From assembly GCA_013420905.1 (NCBI GenBank), contig JAAXNY010000016.1, positions 186,001 through 250,000 of the forward strand: a stretch of 64,000 nt of DNA. Direction: 5' to 3'. This document shows, piece after piece, positions 32,156 to 45,100 of the stretch. Made by a program: the position numbers and the translations under genes. Every line of letters starts with the position of its first letter. The stretch's first letter is position 1. This DNA is from Collybia mongolica (taxonomy: Eukaryota; Basidiomycota; Agaricomycetes; Agaricales; Clitocybaceae). The notes below the pieces were generated by a model that searched no databases, was not told the origin of the DNA, and was given only the letters and a program-made list of their open reading frames with translations.

Positions 32156-35100
32156 GGGAGTATACCGGGGAAGGAGAACGGCCATGGAGAGTAAAAGGGA
32201 CGGGGAGCTTTATGTGAGGGAGCCCGCAGTGGAGCAAAGTCGTGGTTTGGAAGCAGTGGCTGTTGGACTTTTACGGCACGAAATGAGGATGCTTAAACAA
32301 ACAAGAGCCGGAACACGTGCGAGGAACTTTCTTCAAACGATCGATTCGAGATGAGTCGACAGCACTCCATCACTGATCTATCCCCTTACAGTCTCCATTC
32401 CTCTCCCTTTTCAAGACTTTCCCTTTCAAAATTGGACAATGGAAATTTTCCTATCACATTTCCCATTGTATATCCAACATTTCATCGTCCTTTTATCGCT
32501 CTCATGCTCCGCGAATATCATTTTACCATCACAGAATGTACCTCCGCTCAATCCTGTGAAGCTCATATACCCATTGACTCAGCAACCCTAGCCGTTTTGG
32601 GCAGGGCGCCCTCATGCCCTTCACACCGTCTAATTTCGATTAGTTAGTCAGGTTTCATCCCCAAGCGAAATACCTGCCATCATCTTTGTACAATTGTCAG
32701 CTCAGCGACGGTTCCGCCGGTCACTCCCCCCCCTATACAATAAGATTCACTTCCCATCGATACATATACATCAATGGAGGCGCCCTATTTTTGCTGACTC
32801 GGAGTTTCGGGATTACTACCCCAGCATCACAAAAATATCTGATCCCCAGTCACGCCGGCGCCTGGGAACTGGAAACTGGGAACTGGGTCAATCATGATCA
32901 TCCAACCCTTCTGGAAAATCCACATCGGGAACTTTGGGAGGTTTGCCTGTGTCCAGTGGCATTGGTACACCGCGAGTGGCCTCCGAATTCATGCTTGGTG
33001 GACACAGTATTCCGGACAATAGTACCGGTCCTCTGGATATCATGGGGTGCGGCTGCTCCATATTAACTATCTTCGTTCTGTCAGACGCCCATCACACCTT
33101 CTATCGCAGGGAGTACCTGGAACTCGCCGAACCCCGCATATATCTGAACAATGGCATGGTTCCGTGACTCGGGAGGGCCCGGCCTAGCCGCACAAGGACA
33201 AGCCTTCACCAAAAACGGCATTTCCCCAACAACAAGTTTTGAGGGTTAACAGCGCACGAACAGGCTTTGTTCTCTATAATTGATTCACAGTCCCGACACA
33301 TCTGCTCCTGCCTCGTGACGGGTTTTTATTTCGAGATAGGCAGCGCCTCCTTCTACCAGGAAGAGTTTTATGCCCTTCCCGCGCCCTGTCAAAGTCGCAC
33401 GATTCGGCACGGGGTCAGGTATCTTACCACGTCGACAACCCAGGTGTCGATCGACTTAAATTTATCACGGCTAGGTCGTAAATATACTATAGCAAGACGC
33501 AAAGCAACGTCCTCATTTCCACTCTTGCCACGTTTTCACACCGGCAAGTGCATGCGGCTTATTAGCAGGCGCTTTCAGGCCACTGATGACACGTTGCTTC
33601 GAGTCACTGTGCAGCACTCAGTCCGGGTATATTCCGTCTCGTATCTGCTCATTCGCGGTCCGCATTACAGGTCTCCCAGTTACGATCCCCGCGGTAAGAT
33701 AGCATCTTGACTGTGACGTTTAAAACGACTTGTTTTCATCCCACTGCATACCCGGATTCTTTATTTCCGTGTATGTGGTAGCCTGATACACAACCGATGA
33801 CCACTGCGGAATCCTGGTCCACCGGTTTTATTGGCTCCGGCGATCCCGATCGCGCGTTTTTGCGACTTGCCCGTTACACGTGTCACTTTCGCATAAACCC
33901 CAATTCAATTATTATCTTGACAGGCACATACCGCATCTTGCCTTCTACACGCAAATATAGGTCTCTTATCTGATTATTTCCCGCCTTCTAGCTATAAATT
34001 GCTACTTTTGTTCCGAGAATTGACGATAACAAGCACACCTACCGCAAACTTGGCGGATATTTCTGGCCACGCCAAGTTTAAAGGTCGATTCTCAAGCCAT
34101 CTCAACACCTAGTTGTATAATAGATTGTAGACGCTACTGTATAAAATACGGGAGAATCCAGGTGCAGCCGTACATCAGCGGTTATTTTTTTTTGGTTAGA
34201 CTCGACGGTTCTGGACGCAAAATCAACTCTACGGCGCTTCAAAATCCAGGTGACTCCCAAGGTTACTCCATTCGCATGATCCCCACGACGCATTTGGCGT
34301 GCGTCATTTTACTCTGATCAACGGCAAACCCACCACTCAAGTCCGGGACGGTCATATTTTACTTTTGGTTTAGTCTCAAGAGCTGCAAATCCACTAGATA
34401 CAACGGAAAGGTCCGAAATGCGAACGAAACGGGAGCTTTGTATGATAGTCGCTGTTTTGGGACTCGATATCGCCGGTAATAGTATTGATAGACGCTATGG
34501 AATATCCAATCAAAACTCGTAAAATAACAGCTCACTATCTGGGCCCTGGGGTTGTGTGAGTGGAAACAAATGTATCGAGCTTACAGCTACTATAGCATAC
34601 GAACAATGCGGCATTTTAGTGCGTGGGGTGCGCCGAGAATAGGACCAACGCGAAGTCCTAGATGTGAAGAAGAAAAGGTGGCGTGGCGTTTAGTAGAGCG
34701 TTACTAAAAGTACCGGACAGACGATATTAGTCTTTCGTGATCAATGATTATGGAGATGTTGGTGTCTGACCATGTCGTAAAGCTACATAAAAATCAGATA
34801 CCAACTATTTTGATTCCATATCAAGAGTAGAGATAAAGGCGCTAAACGTTCGTGAGTCGGTGGGCATTCAGGCGCCTCGAAGAATCAGAAATTCGAAACG
34901 AATGATCCTAACGGACATAAATCCGTTTTTCAATCTTTGAGTATGCCAGGCCCACGCAGACAGGCAGTTGGACATTTCCTGCGCAAGGATATGCCAAAAA
35001 AACTACAATGTCACCCTTGTGCCTAACCCAAACTAGTGTAGGTGGCGCACAAAATTTTTTTTTCACGGGGGGTCCCTGGTCATAGTCCTGGAAATTATCT

Positions 35101-35850
35101 TTTTATCAGTAACGGATACCTTGTGAAACACCAGCCGTCACCAGAAAATATGAAAAGTGAAGTGGTCAATAAGGCCAACCTGGCGTTAAGCAAGGGGAGC
35201 CCAATATTCATACAAGGTGCAGTCTACGTTAATTTGGGTGGGTCAGTCAGTTAAAGATGAAGCAACCAACTACCTAGACTTCGAATTAATGTCGTCGAGG
35301 GATTGTTGCGTTGTGTGGCAACGGCCACTCTGCGATGGTTGCCGCCAGATGGCACAAGAAATTGGGTTTCTAGGGCCAAAAGAGTATACTCAAAGCAGGG
35401 TGAGAAAGTTCAGGAGCTTATTTTCTATTCAACTACCTGATCAAGACGCAATTTTATCGCTTTCGGTCTGAGAGTCATGATGGAAGTGGGGAGACATACC
35501 GCAGAGGATCGGAGTCCGAAGCTGGGGTTAAATGCTCTATTTCTCTGAAGCGACTCCGAAAAGCATGAGTACATAACTGCAATGCCAAGCAAGCCGGACC
35601 GGAGACCAAAGCTGAATAGCATCAGCTACTGACAGCCCTGTGACCGCCCAGGACACCCTTTCTTAGGGAAAAAGGGCACTGGCAAGAGTTGAAGCATGCT
35701 CCCTGCTCAGTACAATGCCGGACATCTCGTTGTAATGTCAGGCGTATTTCACAAGTAATTGAGACTTCGATAAGCTCGTAAATCCTGGTTTCTTGTTCTG
35801 TGCGTAACATTTTTGAAAAGTAGGGTTATACATAAAGTTGTCATCTACTC
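32156..35850. other. 3.7-kb intergenic region, no gene recognised
   Basis: Both strands show only short frames without domains. A short near-tandem run of CTGGGAACTGGAAACTGGG-type words lies at about 32864-32887. The segment 33500-34900 is AT-rich with many stop codons. I see no RNA gene or transposon ends. Confidence 0.4.
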
Positions 35851-38800
35851 TTATGCTGCGTCTGTAAATCGTGTAGGGTGTTCCACCATAGGTGTACTCG
35901 CTATTGCTGGGCTAGAGGTAGGAAAGTTGGTTGAGACATTGTCGTATACGTCTTTCAGTCTCCTCCACACCATCCTAAAACTAGAGGCCGACCCTTTTTC
36001 GTATATGAGGATGACCGCTGTAGCACATCCAGGTGGGAAATCAGCGCTGGGGGTAGGGCTGGACAGTGGCGTTGCGTGTCCCCCTTTGCTCATCAACATG
36101 CTGTTCCGTGATTTTGAGGGAGCTGCGGAGTTGAAGGACGGGTTTACACCTGGTGCCACCAGGAGGGCTGAATTTTGGTTTGGCGACATGAGGGGCAGCC
36201 CTGAGCTCGGGGAAACAGAGAACTCGACCCGAAAACGGACCGGCTTGAGGGCCTGCATCGTTCCCAAGTCTCCATTAAATTCTTCTACCCGACATTTAAG
36301 CGCACCGCCGCGATCAACTGGGCTCATGCCTCTGTTGAACCCGCCCCCTTCGACGGAGATACCATATCCTTCGAGGAGGCGCCCAACATCTGCACGTGTC
36401 TTTGAAATGTCGTCTGAAGAGTATAAGACGCCACCGTGTGCGTTTCCTTGATTTTTCCAATTGAACAGATTGGAGAACCATCCTTTGAACTCCCCGACTG
36501 CGGGTGACGTCAGGAGGCGGTTAGAGCTCAGGGGAACGGGTGGAGATAGCATAATTGGTGATCCGAGGGCTGTCAAGGTAGTTCGTTTCTGATTAATGGC
36601 GCGGAAATCCAACATGGGTGCTACAAAGAAGAAATTGATAGATTTTCGTGAGGGGATGTAGTGAACACTCACGGATCGATTTTTTATCCTTCTCCTTTTT
36701 GCTCTTGGGGCCAGAAGTGCCATCCCCAGGGCGCGTGACGTTTCCCATATTCCTCCCTACATCTCGACCCATACCAAGGCCAATCCCATTGCTCTTAGGA
36801 TCCTCGGCGCTGACGTGACTCCATCCACTGTCATCTCCGATACTATGATTCTCCTTATCCTCCTTGCCTCCCTGGCTGCGCGAGAAGACGCGATGAGTGC
36901 CCCGAATTGTGCGCACAACGTCATTGCCAGTGTTGCCGTCTTTTCCGTCCTGCCCAGTACCATGATTGCGGGAGAAGACGCCGTGACTAACTCGCCTAGC
37001 GCTGGAGTCGGGGGGAGGAACGCTTTCGGGATAATGTGCGATTGGCGTTACCGTAGTTAGTTCATTCGCGACCTCCGGTGTATCGGACATGAATGCAGTG
37101 TCAACGTTCGTTGTTTTGAGGGCGGTGAATAGTGATACTTGTGAATCAACAATCATATCCATCTCTGTCGCTTGCTTGGAGGCTGAAATTGGTACGGGAG
37201 CGTGAATCACGGGGCAATCCTCCAACGTAGGTGCGACCACCGGTGGATCCCATTCTGCAGGGGGTGCGCCTTGTGCAAAACAGAATGTACTCATTCTTCC
37301 GTTCGCAAGATCAATATTTGGGACGGGATTAGGGGCAGTCGGGGGCCTATGCTGGTCAACAGGGTCGTTCGGCTGTGAATACTGAGGAAAATGTACACTC
37401 GAGACATCATTTGCGTTTGCCTGGACCAGCTGTGAATGCGTATACCCTCGTCTAGAAGGGGGGGGACGAGGGCCACCGATACCGGTTGAAGTAGTGTCTC
37501 GGGGAGACGCGCTCCGCTTGCTGCCATTAATAACATGGGATTGAATTCGCCATAACTCAGGCCTTGCTCTTCCTGTGAGATGCGGTGCTCGAGGACCAGC
37601 TGGTGAAGGAGCTCTCTCTCTTGATGACGAGCTACCACTGATACTAGTGCCGCCCCGACGCATAGAGGGTGCAAGAACCGATGTTGATTGGGGGGTCAGG
37701 GATGGTATTTGTGAATGAGCTACAGAGAGTCTGCTACTTCGGTGTCCATCATATTTTCTATTGACGGTAGTTGGGTCGAGTTCCCAGCCCAGATTAAATT
37801 TCATGCTTCCCATGTCCACGTCGAACTCGCTAGTTTTATCGCTTTGTTCCTGATTCCGGTCGGCGTTGTTGCGCAGGGATTCATCTCGATAACGCCCGAG
37901 TAGAAAATAAAATGCTTTGGCATGGACGCCCTGACCCGCTGGGGCACAAAGGTCCCGTTTGATTAACTCTCCCTGAGGATCAGCGTGGCGACCCCATATA
38001 ACACGCAACGAGGAAAACAATTCTGGGTCTATGAGGGATGGAGACGCGATAGGACGGGCGAGAGTACTAGGGGACGGTGGTAGATGGGGCAAGCCCATTC
38101 CTGATGCGTCCGTGAAGCCAGATTCAATTGCTGTGTGAAGCCAAGGATGAGATAAAATCTCTGGGACCTATAAGAAATACTTGTCAAGAACGGAGCACAT
38201 GCAAGACATCCATTACACGCACAGTTATTCGCTTATGGACATCAACAACCAACATACGTCCAAGCAAATCCTTCGCCAGTGGATCGATCCAGGCTGGCAT
38301 GTCGTATTTGCCACTTTTAACCTTTGCTAATAAGGTCCGGACGTTCTTGTCATCAAATGGCAGCCTCCCTGTTAGCAGGGCGTACAAAATGACCCCACAA
38401 CTCCAGATGTCTGTTGCGTTCCCTTGGTATTTCTCTCCATTGACGATTTCCGGACTTGCGTAATGAGGAGATCCGCAGCTAGTTTCTAGCTGCAGAGATG
38501 GAGGTGCGAAAGCAGCCATCCCCCAGTCAGCTATTTTGATGACAGGAGGAGCTATGGAGGCGATAAGGATGTTCTCGGGTTTCAGGTCGCGGTGAATAAT
38601 TGAGAAAGTGTGTGCATAGTTAAGCCCATAGACAATTTGTCTGAAATACGCTAGGGCTTCCGCAGGAGGTAGGCGTCCCTTGTTGACCAGAAAGTCAAAG
38701 AGTTCTCCTCCTTCGACGTATTCTAATATCAGGAAGAGTTCCTTGTCGCCTTCGAAGACGTCGTAAATTCTCATGATATTTGGGTGATTCATAAGTTTCA

Positions 38801-39134
38801 TCATGGTGATCTCCCGATCAATTCCAAGGCGTTGTTTATCCGATTTTGCTTGTTGGGTCGCGAGCGACGCGCGAGAACTGACCAACGGAGCCATTGGAAG
38901 GATCTTTACGGCAGCGAGTTGTCCGGTCTGTCTGTGCTTGGCGATTTTGACCCGGCCAGATGCTCCTTTACCCACACATTCTCCAAGTATCCAGGGTCCT
39001 ATTTGTTTTGGATCCGTTGGAAGATCGAAAGCACCGACACCACCAGCAGCAGCCTTTTCTTTTGCCCAGCGAGTGCCAAGTGGGGCAGTATATTTGATTG
39101 GTGGCGCACGAGGGGGACTAGAGGAAACGGGCAT
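35851..39134 (-). CDS. Serine/threonine kinase of the Gin4/Hsl1/Cdr2 (NIM1, BRSK-like) family
   Basis: Kinases of this family work at the cell cortex and relay cell size or septation signals to the Wee1-Cdk1 switch. Three exons (38223-39134, 36673-38167, 35851-36620) with introns of 52 and 55 bp sum to 3,177 nt, giving 1,058 residues. The kinase domain occupies about residues 45-305: GKGASGRV loop, AAVKIL lysine, HRDLKPEN catalytic loop, SCGSPHYASPE activation segment and DIWSCGVILYALLTGRLPF. The metal-binding motif reads DWG rather than DFG. A long disordered Ser/Pro-rich region follows. The C-terminus (CRVEEFNGDLGTMQALKPVR... FRMVWRRLKDVYDNV) looks like a small folded domain similar to a kinase-associated membrane-binding domain. 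I chose the ATG at 39132-39134 (MPVSSSPPRAPP); an in-frame ATG 36 codons upstream exists. Confidence 0.9.
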
Positions 39135-39360
39135 ATTAGATTGATAGGTATTATTATTATAATGTGGATAGAATGTAATAGGCGGGAAGCTCGACCAGCG
39201 GGCAGCAGGCTTAGGGTAGGGGTTATGCGAACAGACGGTCAAGGAACGCGTTGCGTGACGTTGAAATTGCCGTCATGTGACGTGACAGTTAACATCACCC
39301 GACGTGACACGAATTTTATTGGATGAAATATCTCTCAACTCGAACTGTGAGCCAACTTGT
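39135..39360. promoter_or_regulatory. Shared divergent promoter with TGACGT-type motifs
   Basis: Only 226 bp separate the start codons of the minus-strand kinase and the plus-strand PPR-like gene. TGACGT occurs at 39256-39261 and 39278-39283, CGTCA at 39271-39275 and GACGTGAC at 39301-39308. These match the core of CRE/ATF-type bZIP sites. Their clustering within 53 bp suggests a regulatory role, but this is inference. Confidence 0.45.
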
Positions 39361-42153
39361 ATGCTGGCCGCCTCATGGGCCCTGGTGCATCCACCATCGA
39401 TCCCTACTTTCCGTCTATCTCTCAGATGGGATGTCGTATCACGCTCGGTCTCTCAATCTAAAGCGCCCGCCTCAAGGCCACGTTACCCATCGTCAAAGAC
39501 ACCCTCTGCTTTATTGCAACACTCTCATGGCTCTCAAGTACCCGCTGATAAACTGATTAATCTGGTCGCGGAAGATAAAAACCAACTGACAGAGAAACTC
39601 GGAATAAAATTATCCGATTTGGGTGCTGAGATGCCGGGTATTGGTGTGTATGAAGGAGTGGTGGAAGAATTCATTCAGAAATCTAGAATAGAGGATATTA
39701 CCCAAGATTTCAGAAAATGGCTTGCGCTATTGCCCGATGCGCACAGCCCAGAACACGACATATTTCGTGGAATGCGCCAACTTCTACAAGCATCCCCAGA
39801 GGCGAACTTACCCTTGATCATTGAATTTGGGGTGGCTTGCGCCTCGAAAGGCTATACAGTCATTGTTAACAAGGAGATCATGCCCATGGTAGCCCGTCAC
39901 GCTGACGCTTCTACTTATGCACAATTCGCCAGGGATGTGGAGGTACAAATTCGCGACCAACATACAACACCCGAACTGCCACGTCCAGAGCCATCTGAAG
40001 CGGTCTTTGAAGATGCCTCCGATGATTACGCCATCGTTAACTCTGAGGCTACACCACCTCCACCTAACGTCCTCAACCTCATCGCAGACAACTTACCCGA
40101 AATCTTACCTCAACCACTTCTTAACGACACAATGGTTTTTGAGGACGAGTCGAATTATGACTACGTATCATATACCTCAACGTTGCCGCCTACTTCTCTT
40201 CATGACGTCCTTGCCCAGCTCGTCAGCGACAATCGATATGAGGAAGCATATAGATTTCTCATGGAAATCCACGACGTTGGGGACATCCCTGTTCACAATT
40301 CTCCTGTCTATGAGCAGGCTGCTCAAGCCGCGCTAGATTTAAGCTCTGCATTAACTCCCCAGGAGCGTCTCACAAGATTCACTTCCTGGATATCACTCAT
40401 CCCACCTGTACACCTCTCACAGCCTCCTGCGCAATTCCTCGAAATCCGTCAGCTTATTTTTAGAGCACCATATCCAGATTATCTTCTAGCTGCTCGTTTT
40501 GCCACCGTTCTGGCCTCTAAAGGATATGGTAGTTTCATTATTCCACATGCCGTGCCTCTCATCATGCGCTTCGCGCCTGAAAACGCTAGCCGTCAGTTCG
40601 TACTCGATTTCGAGCGAGCAGACGAAGTATACTGGACAGATTTCAAGCCTGATGAAGCTCGCGCTAGGAACACAAGCACAAAACGTGAACTTCGGGAAAC
40701 AGCTGTGAAACATCTGACCTACTCACACCGGTTTGAGACAGCCATTTCCCTACTTCCCAAGTTAGATGATTCCTTCCATTTAAAACCAGCCATCTACGAC
40801 GATCTTATCCGAAATCTTAGGAAGTCGCATACACCCATCTCTACCAAGCAAATGTCTTTAATTGAAGACCTTCGTAATCAGGAAACTCAGCTCGCCAACG
40901 CTGGGTCCGATGTTAACGGGGAGAGTGACGCAGCCGATGATTTTTATGACAAGTTCTTTGATTTGTCACCAAAGGACTTTGGACAGGATATAGGGAGGGC
41001 TGTTCTTTATCTTCGAAAAACACTGGCGTCCAAAGACAATCTTCCTGATCCGCTCGCCCTGTCGCAATGGTTTGAGCTCTACACTTCGTCGAGTTCAAAA
41101 CGGAAGCGGAGAGCCATAACTACTCTGCGAAATAAGGCATTGCAGTGTGGCGGACGCAGCGCTGAGACCTACCTATTCGCTGAAATGCATTACTATCAGC
41201 GAACAGGGAACGATGACATGGTTATCAAGACATTTGCAGACCATTTCTTTCTAATCGGCGTTCCCCAGGACGATATTTTAGGACATTACCATCGAATCAA
41301 GCAAGGCTTGGCCAATAAATATCAAAACATGGAACCTCCCGTCGGTGCTCAACTCCATCAGTACATGTTGCGCCGGGCTGAGCGACATTTGAAGAAAAAG
41401 CCTACGCCTGCTCGTTATATCGTCGACAATCCCAGGTTCAAACTCGCGCGAAGAAAGCTATGGCCCAAACATTCACATACTACACTTGTGTGGCATGCCC
41501 TTCTGAATCTCACAGCATCGGACGCTGACGCCGATAAGCTCTATCAAAAGCTCATCCAAATCGCTGCCGCTGGACCAGATGCCTCGTTGGACTCCCCTGA
41601 TAACAGCTTCCTGCTTCCACCGCCTTCGTGGACTCACAATGTGGGCGCGGCAGCATTCACCCCCTTCATCAGGAAGCTAATGGTCGGGTTTGGAGCTAGC
41701 CGTGGCGCAATGATTCTGAGTGACGTGTTGAACGTCGGTCTGGAACCCACCTTACACCAGTATACCGAACTTGCCGGACTTTATGCAAGATTTGGAGATG
41801 CATCTAGGGCTTTCATGATTCTAGACAGGATGGAGGCAAACAAAGCGAAAATAGCAACCGATCCCGAAATCCAAAATAACCCTACGACCCCTTCTCCCCC
41901 TGCGTCACAGGATCCGTCCGTCGGGCCATCGTTCCCTGCCCCAGACGTCGTGTTCTACACCTCCCTATTACGCGGGTTTTTGATTTCTCGAGACCTTCAG
42001 GCGATCGACGAAGTTGATCGTCGCCTGAAACAATATTTCCAATATACCCCTGGAGAGTACCCGACCCTCGATGAGGTGTACAATAAGGTGGCTCGCTTGC
42101 GTACAGGGCTTGGAAGATCAGTGCGTCATATTACTCCCCTATCTGTGGAGTAA
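39361..42153 (+). CDS. Pentatricopeptide-like protein, probably mitochondrial
   Basis: A single uninterrupted exon encodes 930 residues from ATG at 39361-39363 (MLAASWALVHPPSIPTFRLSLRW). This start has the Arg/Ser-rich, acid-poor look of a mitochondrial presequence; an in-frame ATG 19 codons upstream is possible. The N-terminal half has two related blocks (around WLALLPDAHSPEHDIFRGMRQLL and WISLIPPVHLSQPPAQFLEIRQLI, each followed by a VACASKGYTV/ATVLASKGYGS segment). The C-terminal third has helical repeats of PPR type: TLHQYTELAGLYARFGDASRAF and DVVFYTSLLRGFLISRDLQAI. PPR proteins bind organelle RNA. No conserved catalytic domain is seen, so the precise role is unknown. Absence of introns over 2.8 kb contrasts with its neighbours. 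Confidence 0.8.
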   Translation: MLAASWALVHPPSIPTFRLSLRWDVVSRSVSQSKAPASRPRYPSSKTPSALLQHSHGSQVPADKLINLVAEDKNQLTEKLGIKLSDLGAEMPGIGVYEGVVEEFIQKSRIEDITQDFRKWLALLPDAHSPEHDIFRGMRQLLQASPEANLPLIIEFGVACASKGYTVIVNKEIMPMVARHADASTYAQFARDVEVQIRDQHTTPELPRPEPSEAVFEDASDDYAIVNSEATPPPPNVLNLIADNLPEILPQPLLNDTMVFEDESNYDYVSYTSTLPPTSLHDVLAQLVSDNRYEEAYRFLMEIHDVGDIPVHNSPVYEQAAQAALDLSSALTPQERLTRFTSWISLIPPVHLSQPPAQFLEIRQLIFRAPYPDYLLAARFATVLASKGYGSFIIPHAVPLIMRFAPENASRQFVLDFERADEVYWTDFKPDEARARNTSTKRELRETAVKHLTYSHRFETAISLLPKLDDSFHLKPAIYDDLIRNLRKSHTPISTKQMSLIEDLRNQETQLANAGSDVNGESDAADDFYDKFFDLSPKDFGQDIGRAVLYLRKTLASKDNLPDPLALSQWFELYTSSSSKRKRRAITTLRNKALQCGGRSAETYLFAEMHYYQRTGNDDMVIKTFADHFFLIGVPQDDILGHYHRIKQGLANKYQNMEPPVGAQLHQYMLRRAERHLKKKPTPARYIVDNPRFKLARRKLWPKHSHTTLVWHALLNLTASDADADKLYQKLIQIAAAGPDASLDSPDNSFLLPPPSWTHNVGAAAFTPFIRKLMVGFGASRGAMILSDVLNVGLEPTLHQYTELAGLYARFGDASRAFMILDRMEANKAKIATDPEIQNNPTTPSPPASQDPSVGPSFPAPDVVFYTSLLRGFLISRDLQAIDEVDRRLKQYFQYTPGEYPTLDEVYNKVARLRTGLGRSVRHITPLSVE

Positions 42154-45100
42154 CCGCTCACGACAATGTTTATACAGGGTTTGAATGACGTTGACGATTA
42201 AAATGAATCACCCGATGTATTTGCCCCAGTAAGTAGATAATTTGCCGTTCACGACAGTGATGAACAATATCGCTTCTAGGTTCGTGCTCATTCTATGCCT
42301 CGGACGACTACGGTGATTTGATTACCACCCCTCACGCACCAAAACCCGACATGCCATCCTATATACGGCAGATAGGCCCCTTGAAATAATAAAGGGGCAC
42401 AAAGGGAAACACAACTTATCCCTTTTCACGTACCAAAGGATCCGACTACCAGGAGCGGTGCAGAAAAGGTTTCAGGCTGAACTTGGTGGATACGATGAAG
42501 TATCACCCAGCGTACTTCTACCAATTCGGATGTCAGACCATCCGAATACAGACACATTTTATATACCGATTTAAACTGGAAAAGTTCCGCGCCATTTGTC
42601 ATTCACTTTGAACTTGGAAAACAGTATCAATGTCAAGGTATGCGACGCTAGATAGTGCCTGATCGTCAGAGGTTATTTCCCCACGAAAGCCAAGACTAAA
42701 CGCTATTTTTACCCAAGATTTGGACGAACCTTGGGCGAACAACCGGAACTTGAATGGTACGCCAGTCAAGTACGCCTTTCAATCTCTGTCTTGATATCCA
42801 TGTGTAGGCATCATGCCTCGGGATAAGCTAAGAAGCCTCGCTGAGACTCATTTAAACGTCTAGTGTGACACTGACGGCAGACAGGGTCCGCTAGCCGTGA
42901 CCGCCAGTATAATTACCTCCAGCATTAGCATTTCTCTGAACCTTCCCCCCTTTCTTTCGACTTCTATGGATTTACCAATCAAGCCCTGCAGAACTGCTAC
43001 AGATTCCAAAGGTGGGGATTTGACATATTCACGTTGAACACAACTCCCCAGCTTTTCAATGTATGTCGATGATAAATAATATTTTTCAAATCTACATTCG
43101 GTGTCTAGGGCTGAACATGTTCAAACTTATTGCGGCCAGTACTGTCCTAGTACGCGAAATGCGATTTTTGTACACGATCCCATTGAACCGGCCTAGATTT
43201 TTGATCACCTCCAAACATTGAAATGGCGGTCTGGAGACAAGAACGCCCAATCTTCAAAGGTCGGTCTTTTTTAGAGATCTGAATGGAGTTTTATGAAATT
43301 AAATTGGACATCCAGGTCTGCTTAAAGATATCTAAATTACCTTTCCCGACTGTAAGAATCATTGCTTTTCGTGAAGTCTAGGGTCTACAGTCATAGGAAG
43401 GTTATTTTTTTAACACCATCCTCAAAAACATGTCTAATTTGCACGATAGCTATTGTCGGGCTGTGCACGTACGCACAGTGGAGGAATGATAGGCGAATAT
43501 TGATAATTCAGCTAGTATCAAATGCTGTATGTTGGGGAGGATTTCTGCTTTCTCTAAACCAACACTATTGTTGTTCTTTCGGATATTGTCACATATGGCG
43601 CTATCCTCATAATTTTCCTATGTTATTTCCGATGTACGTCCATCACATATTTTTTTTCATCCTTCTACACTAATCTTGACTAGACGATATCCACCTACCG
43701 GAGAATGTTATCAAGTCGACGGAAGTAGCGTTTGTTTGTCGAACATGCTTTGCCCGTCCTAATGGAAACCAGTATTTTTCACTGTTCCCCCAATGCCCCT
43801 TTCCCCTGCTAACTTCTGTGCAGTAACCATGGCCGCGCAATTCGGATTGGCTTAAATCTATTTTGTCATTCATACGAGCATCTGAAATCAGTCCTCACCG
43901 GGACGGAATATTCTGCTTTGTATATCTGGGTTGTTATGGGCGCTTGGTGCGCGGCGATGTCCTCATGTAGCAGTCTCCGCTGTCAACGACATCTTCATAC
44001 GGGTTGGGCCTGCGAGCATCAAACAGCTGTTCTTTAAACGATGTCCTTATGCCCACCTGACAGCTGGCGACAATTTTGTTGATCTTCCTATTGTTCGTCA
44101 TTTTCTCACCGTCTCAAACATACTGCCGTTCTGATTTGTGGCGCGGACACTATACCATTCGAATTTCAGTAAATTATGCACAGCGTCCTATCTGCACGCA
44201 TCATGCTCCACATGCGTGAAGCGGCCCGCGTTGACAGGCCCGAGTATAAGACGACTGACATTTCCTTGATGTGCATGTCAGCACGAACTAGAACAACTAA
44301 AGGAATTTGAGTGGGCGGATATACTCTCGTAAGCTGTCGGGACTCTATGCTTTCTATGTTCGTAAGTGTATAACTCCATACTCGAAGACCATCTTTCATT
44401 TATCGCAGAAAAAGAGTTTGCGAGTATCCTCCGGGAGTTTGGATTTCGGTATATGTCCTTCATATTTTCGGCAAGTTCCTCTCCGACATAAGCCACGCAA
44501 AGTTTTCAGCGAACAGGGAAAATGAAGGAACGAGTTTGCAGTTTAAGCCTACTAACAAAACTACATCGTCCGCCGTGTCGGTTTATCGATGGCCGCCCAT
44601 TATAGGCCTCAACGTAAGTGTATCCTTGTCAAACAGTTGACCGCCGGAAGTGTACCCGAGCGTTCCTGTCATACGTTAATTTCAGGAGGATTCTTGTCAC
44701 GAAGGTTTTATATTGGTTGCCTTCTTCCCAGGTCACGAGGAAATCTTCGAGCCAGCTCTCAATTCTCGTGTTTTCCAACCAAACAAAAATTTTCATTTCA
44801 CGCTATCGATGAAACATCGGGAGACCGCTCCAAGCCCCTGCGGATTTAGAGTGTTCTCCAGCTGTTGTCGCAGTAGGTCGCGAGAACAGGCAAAGACTTT
44901 CCAAGTCAGGTATGAGGGGAGCTTAAGAGGATTAGAAACACTACGCCATATATCTTCGTCACCATGAGACTGACTGCAGAACTGGGAAACGATCAGAATA
45001 GGGTTCCCTGGAAATTGGGGGGCCTGATGAGTGTAGCCTGCAGAAAAGGATCGAGAACAAGCAAAGAAATGACCATCATTCAAGTCAACTCGAAGGGGAG

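Noticed and set aside
43362..44520. Possible relic of a seven-span DUF6533-type membrane protein
   Set aside because: Hydrophobic pieces and one segment (ARIMLHMREAARVDRPEYK) are suggestive, but stops and frames are scattered and no defining motif is present.
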